The notes: generated by a model not told the origin, from the letters alone. A stretch of 7,497 nt of DNA from Candidatus Competibacteraceae bacterium (GCA_020445045.1 JAGRHI010000330.1:1-7497); one strand, 5' to 3'. Positions 1 through 6,498 are shown, counted from the first letter of the stretch. Numbers and translations are program-made.

Positions 1-932
1 ATACCGTCGCTCTCGCTTCCGGCGGCCGACTGGAAATCAAGCTGTTCCCGGCCGGCTCGCTGGTTGGCGCCATGGAAAGTTTCGATGCCGTTAGCAAGGG
101 CTCTGCCCAGATCGGCCACGATTGGCCCGGTTACTGGAAGGGCAAGAACGAAGCGTTCGTGGCCTTTGCTTCGGTGCCTTTTGGTCTGGATACCGAGGGC
201 TACAACATCTGGCTGTACGAGCGCGGCGGTCTGAAGATGATGCAGGACCTGTACGGGCAATATAACTTGTACGCGTTGCCCGGTGGCAACGGTGGTCAGG
301 AGATGGGCCTGTTCTCCAACAAGAAAGCCACGAAAATGACGGATTTCAAAGGCTTGCGGGTGCGTACTCCGGGCTGGTACATGGACATCATGAACAGTCT
401 GGGCGCCAGTGTGACGCCGCTGCCCGGTGGCGAGGTCTATCTGGCGTTGGAGCGTGGCGTCATCGACGCGGCCGAATTCAGCACCCCGGCCATGAATTAC
501 CCCATGGGCTTCGACGAAATCACCAAATACGTCATCGAACCCGGCGTGCATCAGCCCTCGGTCCAATGCGCGTTCTTCATCAACAAGGACGCCTGGAACA
601 AGCTGCCGTCCGACCTGAAATGGATCGTCGACACGGCCGCCAAGGAAACCCAGCTCTGGTCCACCGCCTGGCAGGAAAACCTCAATATCGAAGCGATCGA
701 GCGCTTCAAGGGCAAGGTCGAATTCGTGCGCATGGACGACGAGACCATCACCAACTTCGCGAAGCGGACCAAGGAATATCTGGATGCGCTCAAGGCCAAG
801 TATCCCGACGTGAAAAAGGTGCTCGATTCCCAGGATAAATTCCGCAAGGATTTCGCCGAATGGCGCGAAATCCGCAGCGGCGTGACGCCATGGCCGCTGG
901 ACGATTACATCGCCGGCAAGCGTACGCAATAA
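1..932 (+). CDS. dctP: TRAP transporter solute-binding protein, DctP/TakP type (5' partial)
   Basis: This is the periplasmic solute receptor of a tripartite ATP-independent (TRAP) transporter. It captures an organic anion and delivers it to the DctQM membrane complex. The reading frame is open from base 3, so the signal peptide and N-terminus lie outside the window; 309 residues are visible, ending at TAA 930-932. An ATG at 72 lies inside the conserved fold and is not the start. Family hallmarks are the LFPAGSLVG segment just before that ATG, the VRTPG segment (bases about 357-371; its Arg normally contacts the substrate carboxylate) and the GVIDAAEFSTP segment (about 456-488), which matches the TakP-like 2-oxo-acid or lactate receptor branch. 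The E-F pair there stands where I recall E-W in many TakP relatives, so the ligand may differ. dctQ and dctM follow on the same strand. The family is clear; the substrate is not determined. Confidence 0.93.
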   Translation, partial: TVALASGGRLEIKLFPAGSLVGAMESFDAVSKGSAQIGHDWPGYWKGKNEAFVAFASVPFGLDTEGYNIWLYERGGLKMMQDLYGQYNLYALPGGNGGQEMGLFSNKKATKMTDFKGLRVRTPGWYMDIMNSLGASVTPLPGGEVYLALERGVIDAAEFSTPAMNYPMGFDEITKYVIEPGVHQPSVQCAFFINKDAWNKLPSDLKWIVDTAAKETQLWSTAWQENLNIEAIERFKGKVEFVRMDDETITNFAKRTKEYLDALKAKYPDVKKVLDSQDKFRKDFAEWREIRSGVTPWPLDDYIAGKRTQ

Positions 933-993
933 TCGTTCGATTCCTCACCCAAAGTTTTTAGCACCATTCACTTCACCGAAGGATGTGAGGCAG

Positions 994-1022
994 GCTTCCG
1001 GCTTATTGAACCGGCTGGAAGC
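994..1022 (+). promoter_or_regulatory. stem-loop between dctP and dctQ
   Basis: In the 143-base gap between dctP and dctQ, arms 994-1003 (gcttccggct) and 1013-1022 (ggctggaagc) pair over 10 bp with two G-U wobbles, closing a 9-base loop. No T-run follows, so it does not look like a full intrinsic terminator. Solute receptors are usually needed in excess over the membrane subunits, so the structure may act as a partial attenuator or a 3'-end stabiliser of dctP mRNA. That role is inference. I see no other convincing element in this gap apart from the dctQ ribosome binding site. Confidence 0.4.
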
Positions 1023-1075
1023 TGTCTCCGCGTCTCCCCGTCAGGAACCACCGAAATTGTATGGAGGGATGGCGT

Positions 1076-1594
1076 ATGCGCAAAATCGCTCGGGCAATCG
1101 ACGCCTTGAATGAAAACACCGGCTATTACAGCTCCTTTCTGGTTCTACCCTTATTGGCTGTCGTCAGCTATGAAGTTGTCATGCGTTACGGCTTCAATGC
1201 ACCCACCACTTGGGGATTCGAGGCGACGACCTTCCTCTATGGTGTCCATTTCGTACTGGGTCTGGGCTATACCCACAAACATAACGGCCATGTCGCCATC
1301 GATGTCTTCGAAGCCCGACTGGCCACTCGTACCCGTACCTTGCTCAGAATCGTGGTCAATTTGATCATCTTTATTCCGACGATGGGGCTGATCTCCATCT
1401 GGTCGGTGATCTATGCAAGTACCGCCTGGATGCAATGGGAAGTCGCCTCCAGTTCCTGGGCGCCGCCGCTGTATCCCTTCAAGACACTGATGGCCATCGG
1501 TTTCATACTGCTCCTTCTACAGGGTATCGCCAACTTGATCCAGGATTTCCACAGCCTGAGTCAGCCAGCTTCCTCCGGAGAACAACGACCATGA
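1076..1594 (+). CDS. dctQ: TRAP transporter small permease subunit, DctQ
   Basis: This is the small integral membrane subunit of the TRAP transporter, about 172 residues, a normal length for DctQ. Four hydrophobic segments lie near residues 20-40, 48-68, 90-112 and 133-157, giving the usual four-helix topology. The SYEVVMRYGFNAPTTWGFE stretch at the end of helix 1 is the typical DctQ signature (V-x-x-RY-x-x-N-x-P-x-x-W-x-x-E). I chose the ATG at 1076 because GGAGGG at 1063-1068 sits 7 bases before it. The in-frame ATG at 1061 would place that Shine-Dalgarno inside the gene and has no site of its own. The stop codon overlaps the dctM start (ATGA at 1591-1594), pointing to translational coupling and one transcript. 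Confidence 0.93.
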   Translation: MRKIARAIDALNENTGYYSSFLVLPLLAVVSYEVVMRYGFNAPTTWGFEATTFLYGVHFVLGLGYTHKHNGHVAIDVFEARLATRTRTLLRIVVNLIIFIPTMGLISIWSVIYASTAWMQWEVASSSWAPPLYPFKTLMAIGFILLLLQGIANLIQDFHSLSQPASSGEQRP

Positions 1595-2931
1595 GCCCCG
1601 AGTTGCTGACCTTGTTGATGTTTCTTACGCTGATTCTCTGTATTCCCCTGGGACATCCGCTGGCCATTACCTTGGCGGCGGTCGCCATGCTGTTTGGCCT
1701 GATCGACAATGGCTTCAACGTGCCGGCGCTACTGGATCTGTTCGTCAACAACAATTGGGGCATCTTCCTCAATTACACCTTGGTGGCCATTCCCCTGTTT
1801 ATTTTCATGGCGCAGATTCTGGACCGCTCCAAAGTCTCCGAGGCGCTGTTCGATGCGCTCTATCGATCGATGGGCAAGGTGCGCGGCGGACTGGGCCTGG
1901 CGGTGATCGTGGTCAGCACCGTGTTCGCCGCCACGACCGGCATCATCGGCGCTTCCGTGGTGGCCATGGGTCTGATGGCGGGACCGGCGCTGTTGCGGCG
2001 CGGCTACGACCGGGGCATGTCGGCCGGTATCATCTGTTCTTCGGGCACGCTGGGCATTCTCATTCCGCCGAGCATCATGCTGGTGGTGTACGGAGGGCTG
2101 ACCGGTTTGAAGGAAACTTCGGTGGGAAACCTGTTCGCCGGCGCGATCCTGCCAGGACTGGTGCTGTCCGGGCTGTATTTGGCGTATGTCGCCATCCGCT
2201 GCGGCATCAATCCCAGCCTGGGTCCACCGATCCCCGCCGAAGAAGACACGCTGACCGCGGGACAAAAGGCCACCATGATCCTCAAGAGCTTCCTGCCGCC
2301 TTTCAGTTTGATCTTGCTGGTGATGGGCACCATCCTGGCTGGCGTCGCCACACCCACCGAAGCGGCTGCCATGGGGGGACTTGGGGCACTGATCCTGGCA
2401 TTGGTCAACCGCATGCTTTCTTGGGAAGTCATCGCGCAATCTTGTGTGTCCACCCTGAGAATTACCTGCATGATCATGCTGTTGTTTGTCGGTGGCAAAC
2501 TGTTCAGCGTGGTCTTTCTCAGCATCGGTGGCGGCGACGTGGTCGCCGATCTGCTGCTGGGCATGGATGTCAGTCCCTATGTGGTCCTGGCGATCATGAT
2601 GGCCGTGGTGTTCTTTCTGGGCATGTTCATCGACTGGGCGGCGATCCTGCTGGTCACCGTGCCGATTTTCACGCCCATCGCCATGGATCTGGATTTCAAT
2701 CCACTCTGGTTCGCGATGCTGGTCTGCATCAACTTACAGACTTCGTTCCTGACGCCGCCTTTCGGTTATGCCCTGTTCTATTTCAAGGGCGTGGCGCCTC
2801 CCGCTTACACCATGGGCGATATCTACAAGGGCATCATTCCCTTTGTCGCGATCCAGGTCGTCGGATTGATACTGATGGTGGTTTTCCCTGGTTTGATCAC
2901 TGGGTTGCCGGCGTTGTTCTTCGGCAACTAA
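1591..2931 (+). CDS. dctM: TRAP transporter large permease subunit, DctM
   Basis: This is the large membrane subunit that forms the sodium-coupled transport channel of the TRAP system. It has 446 residues, near the family's usual 425-450, and is almost entirely hydrophobic with about a dozen membrane segments. Conserved DctM motifs are GILIPPS (155-161), GVATPTEAAAMG (251-262) and LTPPFGYALFYFKGVAP (387-403). The last two are characteristic of the large-subunit family with a DctP partner. The frame is open back to 1435, but the start at 1591 is preferred: it overlaps the dctQ stop, has CCGGAG at 1575-1580 upstream, and begins with the MSPELLTLLMF type N-terminus expected for the family. The gene ends at TAA 2929-2931, converging on the uspA-type gene 59 bases away. 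Confidence 0.96.
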   Translation: MSPELLTLLMFLTLILCIPLGHPLAITLAAVAMLFGLIDNGFNVPALLDLFVNNNWGIFLNYTLVAIPLFIFMAQILDRSKVSEALFDALYRSMGKVRGGLGLAVIVVSTVFAATTGIIGASVVAMGLMAGPALLRRGYDRGMSAGIICSSGTLGILIPPSIMLVVYGGLTGLKETSVGNLFAGAILPGLVLSGLYLAYVAIRCGINPSLGPPIPAEEDTLTAGQKATMILKSFLPPFSLILLVMGTILAGVATPTEAAAMGGLGALILALVNRMLSWEVIAQSCVSTLRITCMIMLLFVGGKLFSVVFLSIGGGDVVADLLLGMDVSPYVVLAIMMAVVFFLGMFIDWAAILLVTVPIFTPIAMDLDFNPLWFAMLVCINLQTSFLTPPFGYALFYFKGVAPPAYTMGDIYKGIIPFVAIQVVGLILMVVFPGLITGLPALFFGN

Positions 2932-2965
2932 AACGCATCATATGGGTAAAAACCCGAGTATCTTC

Positions 2966-2983
2966 GGTGTGCCGAAACACACC
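2966..2983. terminator. weak hairpin between convergent dctM and uspA-type genes
   Basis: GGTGTG (2966-2971) and CACACC (2978-2983) form a perfect 6-bp stem with a 6-base loop in the 59-base gap between the two convergent genes. A smaller GGGT/ACCC hairpin lies at 2944-2955. The position suits a bidirectional transcription end, but neither hairpin has an adjacent T-run on either strand. Termination here may therefore be weak or Rho-dependent. Confidence 0.3.
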
Positions 2984-2990
2984 CAAACGG

Positions 2991-3485
2991 TTATTCGCGT
3001 TCGATGGGGACCAGAAAAACCGGGATTTTTGGACGACGGGCTTTCATGAGCACCTTGTGGGCCACCGACCCCATGAATATTTCACCCAAGGTGGTTTGGC
3101 CGTGGGAGCCCAGCACGATCAGATCCGCGCCGACCCGCTTGGCTTCATCCAGGATGACTTGTGCCGGCTGTCCTTCCACGACGCGCATCTCGGCCACCAC
3201 CGTATGCGCTTCGGGATGAAGATGGTCCGCGCAGAACTTTTCCAGTCGCCGGTGCATTTCCCGGTTGACCTGCTCGAAACCTGTTTGATGCAAGGTTTTC
3301 AGGGCATCGGGCGGTACCATGGTTTCGACCAGGGATTGCGCATAGTCACTCATCGGTTCCAGCGCATGGACCACATGAATCTTGGCGCCATACTGCTTGG
3401 CGAGCGAGAAGGCGTGATTGAAAACCTCCGCGCCATGCGGACCCAAGTCAGTGGCATAGAGGATCGTGCGAATCGTGTAATCCAT
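2991..3485 (-). CDS. universal stress protein, UspA family (single domain)
   Basis: This is a cytoplasmic universal stress protein of 164 residues, the normal size for one Usp domain. The N-terminus TILYATDLG (about 7-15) gives the first beta strand and the Asp that contacts nucleotide. The C-terminal segment GSHGQTTLGEIFMGS (126-140) fits the G-x2-G-x9-G-S ATP-binding motif exactly, so this is probably an ATP-binding rather than a non-binding Usp. The ATG at 3485 is chosen because GGGAG (3493-3497 on the complement) lies 7 bases upstream and the protein then starts at the fold; the frame stays open to 3761 but overlaps nifQ. The gene follows nifQ by 83 bases with no visible terminator, so it may be the last gene of the nif operon. 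It also faces a TRAP operon, and in Halomonas elongata a Usp (TeaD) regulates the TRAP transporter TeaABC. Its partner here is unknown. Confidence 0.93.
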   Translation of the reverse strand: MDYTIRTILYATDLGPHGAEVFNHAFSLAKQYGAKIHVVHALEPMSDYAQSLVETMVPPDALKTLHQTGFEQVNREMHRRLEKFCADHLHPEAHTVVAEMRVVEGQPAQVILDEAKRVGADLIVLGSHGQTTLGEIFMGSVAHKVLMKARRPKIPVFLVPIERE

Positions 3486-3568
3486 GGCGGCGCTCCCAAA
3501 AGACTGCGGATGAGATGAAGAGCAGCGAATTTGGGCTAGGATAGCACAATGGCGATTCGGCTCCGGCG

Positions 3569-4171
3569 TCACTCCTCGGGGCCAAAGCAGTGGGAATAAT
3601 CGCAACAAACCGCGCAGGAGGGCGCGCGGCAGAGATAAACGCCTTCCTGAATGCACAATTGCTTGTAGAGAAATTTCTTCCACTTCATGTCGTGGTCGTT
3701 TTTCGCCGCCAGGGCCGGGAAGTTGCGTTGCATCAATTCGCTCAAGTCCCGCCGCGACCACAAGCCCAGATCTTCCCAGAGATGATCGTTGCTCATGCAG
3801 CCGGTGGCGACGATCACGCTCAGCCAGCGCTCGGATTCATCCCGCCCGGCCCGATACAGTTGCAGCAAGTTGATCAGTTCGCCCAGTTCTTCCGCCAATC
3901 GAGAGTCCCAGCGTGGCGTCGGGCGCGGCGGGACGATCGGCCGGGAAGCGCCGGGGAAATGCCGCGCCAGCAAGGCGTTGAAGTCGGCGGATTCCAGGCC
4001 CAGGCCCATGGGCAGCGTTCCACCGCCCACGGCTTGTGTCGCCAGCATCCGCGCCAAGGTATCGTCGTTGGGCAAGCCACACCGATGGCTCATCAGGATG
4101 CGATACAGCTCCCCCCGAGGATCGGGATTGACGGGAGCGGTAAGCGGTTCCGGCCGCGACGACCATTCCAT
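3569..4171 (-). CDS. nifQ: nitrogen fixation protein NifQ (molybdenum delivery to FeMo-co synthesis)
   Basis: NifQ is an Fe-S protein that carries a Mo-Fe-S cluster and donates molybdenum to the NifEN/NifH stage of FeMo-cofactor assembly. The protein has 200 residues. Near its C-terminus, Cys181-x4-Cys186-x2-Cys189-x5-Cys195 is the diagnostic CX4CX2CX5C cluster motif. Before it, the ATGCMSNDHLWEDLGLWSR (122-140) and NDHDMKWKKFLYKQLC (158-173) blocks match the conserved NifQ core. An additional Cys190 follows Cys189 directly. The first 90 residues are Pro/Arg-rich and less conserved. The start at 4171 lies 12 bases after the FeSII-like gene and has no clear Shine-Dalgarno, so translation is probably coupled to the gene before it. 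NifQ is needed mainly at low molybdate. Confidence 0.95.
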   Translation of the reverse strand: MEWSSRPEPLTAPVNPDPRGELYRILMSHRCGLPNDDTLARMLATQAVGGGTLPMGLGLESADFNALLARHFPGASRPIVPPRPTPRWDSRLAEELGELINLLQLYRAGRDESERWLSVIVATGCMSNDHLWEDLGLWSRRDLSELMQRNFPALAAKNDHDMKWKKFLYKQLCIQEGVYLCRAPSCAVCCDYSHCFGPEE

Positions 4172-4183
4172 GCGCGGCGACCG

Positions 4184-4531
4184 TCAATACTCGACCAGGA
4201 TTTCTTCGTCCCGCACGATCATCTGACAGGCCAGTCGCCAGGGTGGCGGGATGTCGTCCACCAGGATGCGGCTGATATCCTCGTCGGTCAGTTTGCCCAG
4301 TTCCTTCAGCAGATTCCTTTCCTTCTCCGTGGGTGGGCCGCTCATTCGGGGTTTTTTGTCGATACTCGACACCTTCACCAGGCAAGTGCCGCATTCGCCA
4401 TCCTGGCAATCGAAGGCAATCGGAATCTGATTGTCCTTGGCAATTTTCAGAATCGTCTCGGTGTGGCTGCCGGCCGCGGCGTAAATGGTTTTGATCCCAT
4501 GTTCGGGATGTGAAAAAGTAATCAATGGCAT
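4184..4531 (-). CDS. [2Fe-2S] ferredoxin, FeSII (Shethna protein II)-like
   Basis: This is a plant-type-fold [2Fe-2S] ferredoxin of 115 residues. The cluster ligands are visible as Cys42-x4-Cys47-x2-Cys50 (DCQDGECGTC) and a distal Cys102 (RLACQ). A long insertion between Cys50 and Cys102 (about 52-97), with TEKERNLLKELGKL, a short acidic stretch and DIPPPWRLACQ, closely resembles the Azotobacter vinelandii FeSII protein as I remember it (DKERNVLKSVGKL, DLPPTYRLACQ). FeSII binds oxidised MoFe and Fe proteins and locks them in an inactive, oxygen-tolerant complex; the insertion carries the loop involved. I infer a similar protective role here. The start has GGGGGA at 4539-4544, 7 bases upstream. 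The gene lies 29 bases after the first ferredoxin and 12 before nifQ. It could instead be an electron carrier; the fold is certain, the protective function moderately likely. Confidence 0.88.
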   Translation of the reverse strand: MPLITFSHPEHGIKTIYAAAGSHTETILKIAKDNQIPIAFDCQDGECGTCLVKVSSIDKKPRMSGPPTEKERNLLKELGKLTDEDISRILVDDIPPPWRLACQMIVRDEEILVEY

Positions 4532-4560
4532 CGCTGAATCCCCCAGAAGCGCTAAAAGTT

Positions 4561-4848
4561 TTAGGCTGGACGTACCACAATCTCACCGCCCAGGGCTTGG
4601 GCTTGACAGGCAAGGCGGGTATCCCGGCCGGCGAAGTGTTCCTTCAAGATCTTGGCTTCCAGCGCCGAAGGTTCGCTCAAATTTTCCATGCCTTGCGTGA
4701 CCTTCATCAGGCAAGTTCCGCAATCGCCTTCGCGGCAGCCATAAACGATGCCGGAATTCAACTTGTCCGAAATCTCGATGACCCGAGTGCCGGCCGGTAC
4801 CGTGATCGTCACACCAATATCGGCGAAGCTTAGTTGTGCCTTGGCCAT
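4561..4848 (-). CDS. [2Fe-2S] ferredoxin in the nifB operon
   Basis: This is a small [2Fe-2S] ferredoxin of 95 residues with Cys38-x4-Cys43-x2-Cys46 (GCREGDCGTC) and distal Cys81 (RLACQ), the complete ligand set. It lacks the FeSII-type insertion found in the next gene, so the two tandem ferredoxins are distinct paralogues. Directly downstream of nifB, it is a candidate electron donor for the radical-SAM chemistry of NifB or for other nif steps, a place often held by the 2[4Fe-4S] ferredoxin FdxN. The role is inferred from position. The ATG at 4848 is preferred, with GAG-rich sequence about 8-12 bases upstream; a TTG at 4866 would add six charged residues and consume that ribosome binding site. 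The gap to nifB is 45 bases. Confidence 0.9.
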   Translation of the reverse strand: MAKAQLSFADIGVTITVPAGTRVIEISDKLNSGIVYGCREGDCGTCLMKVTQGMENLSEPSALEAKILKEHFAGRDTRLACQAQALGGEIVVRPA

Positions 4849-4893
4849 GCGTTTGTCTCTCTCCAATAAGTATCGTAGTGGTGGATGGGATGC

Positions 4894-6321
4894 TTACGCG
4901 CTGGCGGGTTGCGCCGCGCGCGGTGGCGCGGTCAGCCGTCCGCTGATCCGCCATTCCCGATGGATGGTCCGAAGCGCATCTTCGATCCCTTCGCCGCCGT
5001 GTTCGCTGTTGGGTTGGATGCCTGCGTCTTCCAGCGCCCGCCACGGCGTGAAACCGACCCGCGAGCACAGGATCGCCGCGCAATCGTGCAAGGCGAGGAT
5101 CGCGCCCGCCAGGGCGTCTTCCGAATCGCCACAGGTGGTGGCGCCGTGACAGTAGCGAGCAATCTCGCGGCGTTCGATCAAGCGGCTTTCGACGGCGGAG
5201 ACTTCGTAAATCAGTAGTTCTCGCAGGTGTCCGAAGTGGGCATCGATCGTTTGGCCGTTCAGACTACCCACCGCGATGCGCAGCGTTTCTCCGAGGGTCT
5301 GGGGACGTATCGGGGTGACCACCGTCGATCGGATCGGCGGAGATGACGGTTGCGGTGGTTGTTCCAGCCGGCGGACGATGGCCGCTCGTACCGTGGCCCG
5401 TTTGGCCATGGCCGCTTGGGGGTCCACCGTCATCGCCTCGACCTTGTCCATGGTGAATTCGCCGCTACGGTCGGTGCCTAACTGACCGGTGGCGTCGGCG
5501 CGACATTGTTGGCAGTGACTCATCATGCCTTCGTCGCTCTTGCAGGCGGCGCGAGTCGCCTCCAATTCCTCGGCGGTCGGTTCGCGCTGACCGGTGAGCC
5601 CGAAATGGGTGCCGTGCTCCGGGCGAGCGATCAGCGGCATGATGTTGTGCAGGATCGCGCCTTTTTCCCGGACGATGCGGTTGACTTCCGGGATATGGGT
5701 GTCGTTGATGCCTGGAATCAGCACTGAGTTGATCTTGACCTGCACGCCGCGCGCCACGAGTAGATCCAGGCCGCGTAGTTGTTGCGCGATCAAGGTGGCG
5801 GCCGCTTCGCGTCCTCGCAGTCGGCGGCCCTGCCAGACGATCCACGGATAAATCTGGGCGCCGATGTCGGGGTCGACGCAATTGATCGTAATGGTCACAT
5901 GGTGAATGCCGTGCTCCGCCAGCGTGTCGGCGTGTTCCGGCAGCGCCAGTCCGTTGGTGGACAGGCACAACAGGAGATCAGGCGCCTGTTCCCGCAGTTC
6001 CCGCAAGGTGGCGAACACCGGTTCGGGATTGGCCAGCGGGTCGCCAGGCCCAGCCACGCCGATCACCGCCAGATGGGGGATCGCCGCGCCCACCGCCAGC
6101 GCTTTCCGAATCGCCTGATCCGGTTCCAGCAATTCCGCCACCACGCCGGGGCGCGATTCGTTGCTGCAATGATACTTACGATTGCAGTAATTGCACTGAA
6201 TGTTGCATTTCGGCGCGACCGCCAGATGCAGGCGGGCGAAATGCCGGTGCGCTGCTGGGGAATAGCAGGGATGGAGCGCCGGTGCATCGCCCGCGGCTGT
6301 TGGTCGGCTGTTCGATTCCAT
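4894..6321 (-). CDS. nifB: NifB, radical SAM FeMo-cofactor biosynthesis protein with C-terminal NifX-like domain
   Basis: NifB fuses two [4Fe-4S] clusters, inserting a SAM-derived carbide and a sulfur, to make NifB-co, the 8Fe core of all nitrogenase cofactors. The protein has 475 residues. The radical-SAM motif is Cys39-x3-Cys43-x2-Cys46, within the family signature CNIQCNYCNRKYHC (39-52). Other hallmarks are HPC (17-19), the GVAGPGDPLANP SAM-binding region (88-99), LLCLSTNGL (117-125) and SHCQQCRADA (268-277), whose Cys residues are of the kind that hold the K1/K2 substrate clusters. After a Pro-rich linker (about 320-345), residues 346-460 form a NifX/NafY-like cofactor-binding domain (RIAVGS, IDAHFGH). 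The ATG at 6321 has GGGGGA at 6327-6332, 5 bases upstream. The frame is open to 6495, but that start would overlap the sigma54 promoter. It is the first gene of the nifB-fdx-FeSII-nifQ operon. Confidence 0.98.
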   Translation of the reverse strand: MESNSRPTAAGDAPALHPCYSPAAHRHFARLHLAVAPKCNIQCNYCNRKYHCSNESRPGVVAELLEPDQAIRKALAVGAAIPHLAVIGVAGPGDPLANPEPVFATLRELREQAPDLLLCLSTNGLALPEHADTLAEHGIHHVTITINCVDPDIGAQIYPWIVWQGRRLRGREAAATLIAQQLRGLDLLVARGVQVKINSVLIPGINDTHIPEVNRIVREKGAILHNIMPLIARPEHGTHFGLTGQREPTAEELEATRAACKSDEGMMSHCQQCRADATGQLGTDRSGEFTMDKVEAMTVDPQAAMAKRATVRAAIVRRLEQPPQPSSPPIRSTVVTPIRPQTLGETLRIAVGSLNGQTIDAHFGHLRELLIYEVSAVESRLIERREIARYCHGATTCGDSEDALAGAILALHDCAAILCSRVGFTPWRALEDAGIQPNSEHGGEGIEDALRTIHREWRISGRLTAPPRAAQPASA

Positions 6322-6354
6322 GGGTATCCCCCGAAGCGGCGAAATCGTCGAAAA

Positions 6355-6390
6355 GCGGGCGTCAACCCGCCACCGCCCGGAAGCGGGCGG
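6355..6390 (-). repeat. GC-rich inverted and direct repeats in the nifB leader
   Basis: CCGCCCG (6373-6379) and CGGGCGG (6384-6390) form a perfect 7-bp stem with a 4-base loop. GCGGG (6355-6359) and CCCGC (6366-6370) form a second, 5-bp stem. AAGCGGGCG occurs twice, at 6353-6361 and 6381-6389. The repeats lie just downstream of the transcript start predicted from the sigma54 promoter (about 6392), so the nifB mRNA would begin almost directly with a hairpin. The hairpin may stabilise the mRNA or have a regulatory role; neither is shown by the sequence. Confidence 0.5.
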
Positions 6391-6402
6391 CACTAGTCTC
6401 CT

Positions 6403-6419
6403 AGCAATCACCGTGCCTG
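6403..6419 (-). promoter_or_regulatory. sigma54 (RpoN) -24/-12 promoter of nifB
   Basis: On the minus strand the sequence CAGGCACGGTGATTGCT matches the RpoN consensus YTGGCACGRNNNTTGCW at every defined position but one (A for T before GG). The invariant GG (complement of 6416-6417) and GC (complement of 6404-6405) are separated by exactly 10 bases. Transcription should begin near 6392, giving a leader of about 70 bases before the nifB ATG. Together with the upstream IHF and NifA sites this is a standard nif control region. Confidence 0.92.
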
Positions 6420-6434
6420 ATCGAGACAACAAGA

Positions 6435-6447
6435 TAACAAATTGATA
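6435..6447 (-). promoter_or_regulatory. IHF binding site between NifA sites and nifB promoter
   Basis: The minus strand reads TATCAATTTGTTA, which fits the IHF consensus WATCAANNNNTTR without mismatch, in a locally AT-rich stretch. It lies between the NifA activator sites (6481-6528) and the sigma54 promoter (6403-6419). That is where IHF bends DNA to bring NifA to RpoN-polymerase in characterised nif promoters. Confidence 0.75.
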
Positions 6448-6478
6448 AAAATAACTTTTATTGCAGGCGCTCGAACGG

Positions 6479-6498
6479 CCTGTGGCGTTTGCCACAGG
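6479..6498 (-). promoter_or_regulatory. NifA upstream activator sequence 1 (proximal)
   Basis: TGT (6481-6483), ten bases, then ACA (6494-6496) match the NifA activator consensus TGT-N10-ACA. The site is the centre of a perfect palindrome with 8-bp arms, CCTGTGGC and GCCACAGG, around a 4-base spacer. Its centre is about 96 bases upstream of the predicted nifB start, within the usual range for NifA sites. Confidence 0.88.

Noticed and set aside
1061..1075. Earlier dctQ start at ATG 1061
   Set aside because: GGAGGG at 1063-1068 is the ribosome binding site for the ATG at 1076. The earlier ATG has none.
1729..2439. 236-codon minus-strand open frame inside dctM
   Set aside because: The composition (Gln, His, Arg, Asp) is typical of the antisense of a membrane protein gene, and no domain is recognisable.
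1755..3518. Long plus-strand open frame overlapping dctM and the uspA-type gene
   Set aside because: Its translation is rich in Arg, His and Gly with no family resemblance. It runs out of frame through dctM, whose conserved motifs are intact, and antisense through the Usp gene. GC-rich codon bias explains such long shadow frames.
3590..4513. 307-codon plus-strand open frame opposite nifQ and the FeSII-like gene
   Set aside because: It is exactly antisense to two genes with clear motifs, has low-complexity Gln/Arg/His-rich composition and no ribosome binding site.
6355..6390. CRISPR or REP-type repeat array in the nifB leader
   Set aside because: There are only two short copies of a 9-base repeat and no regular spacers, so it is treated as local hairpin structure.
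6322..6495. N-terminal extension of NifB to an upstream start at 6495
   Set aside because: The extra 58 residues have no NifB similarity, and the start would lie upstream of the sigma54 promoter and inside the NifA site. The ATG at 6321 has a good ribosome binding site.
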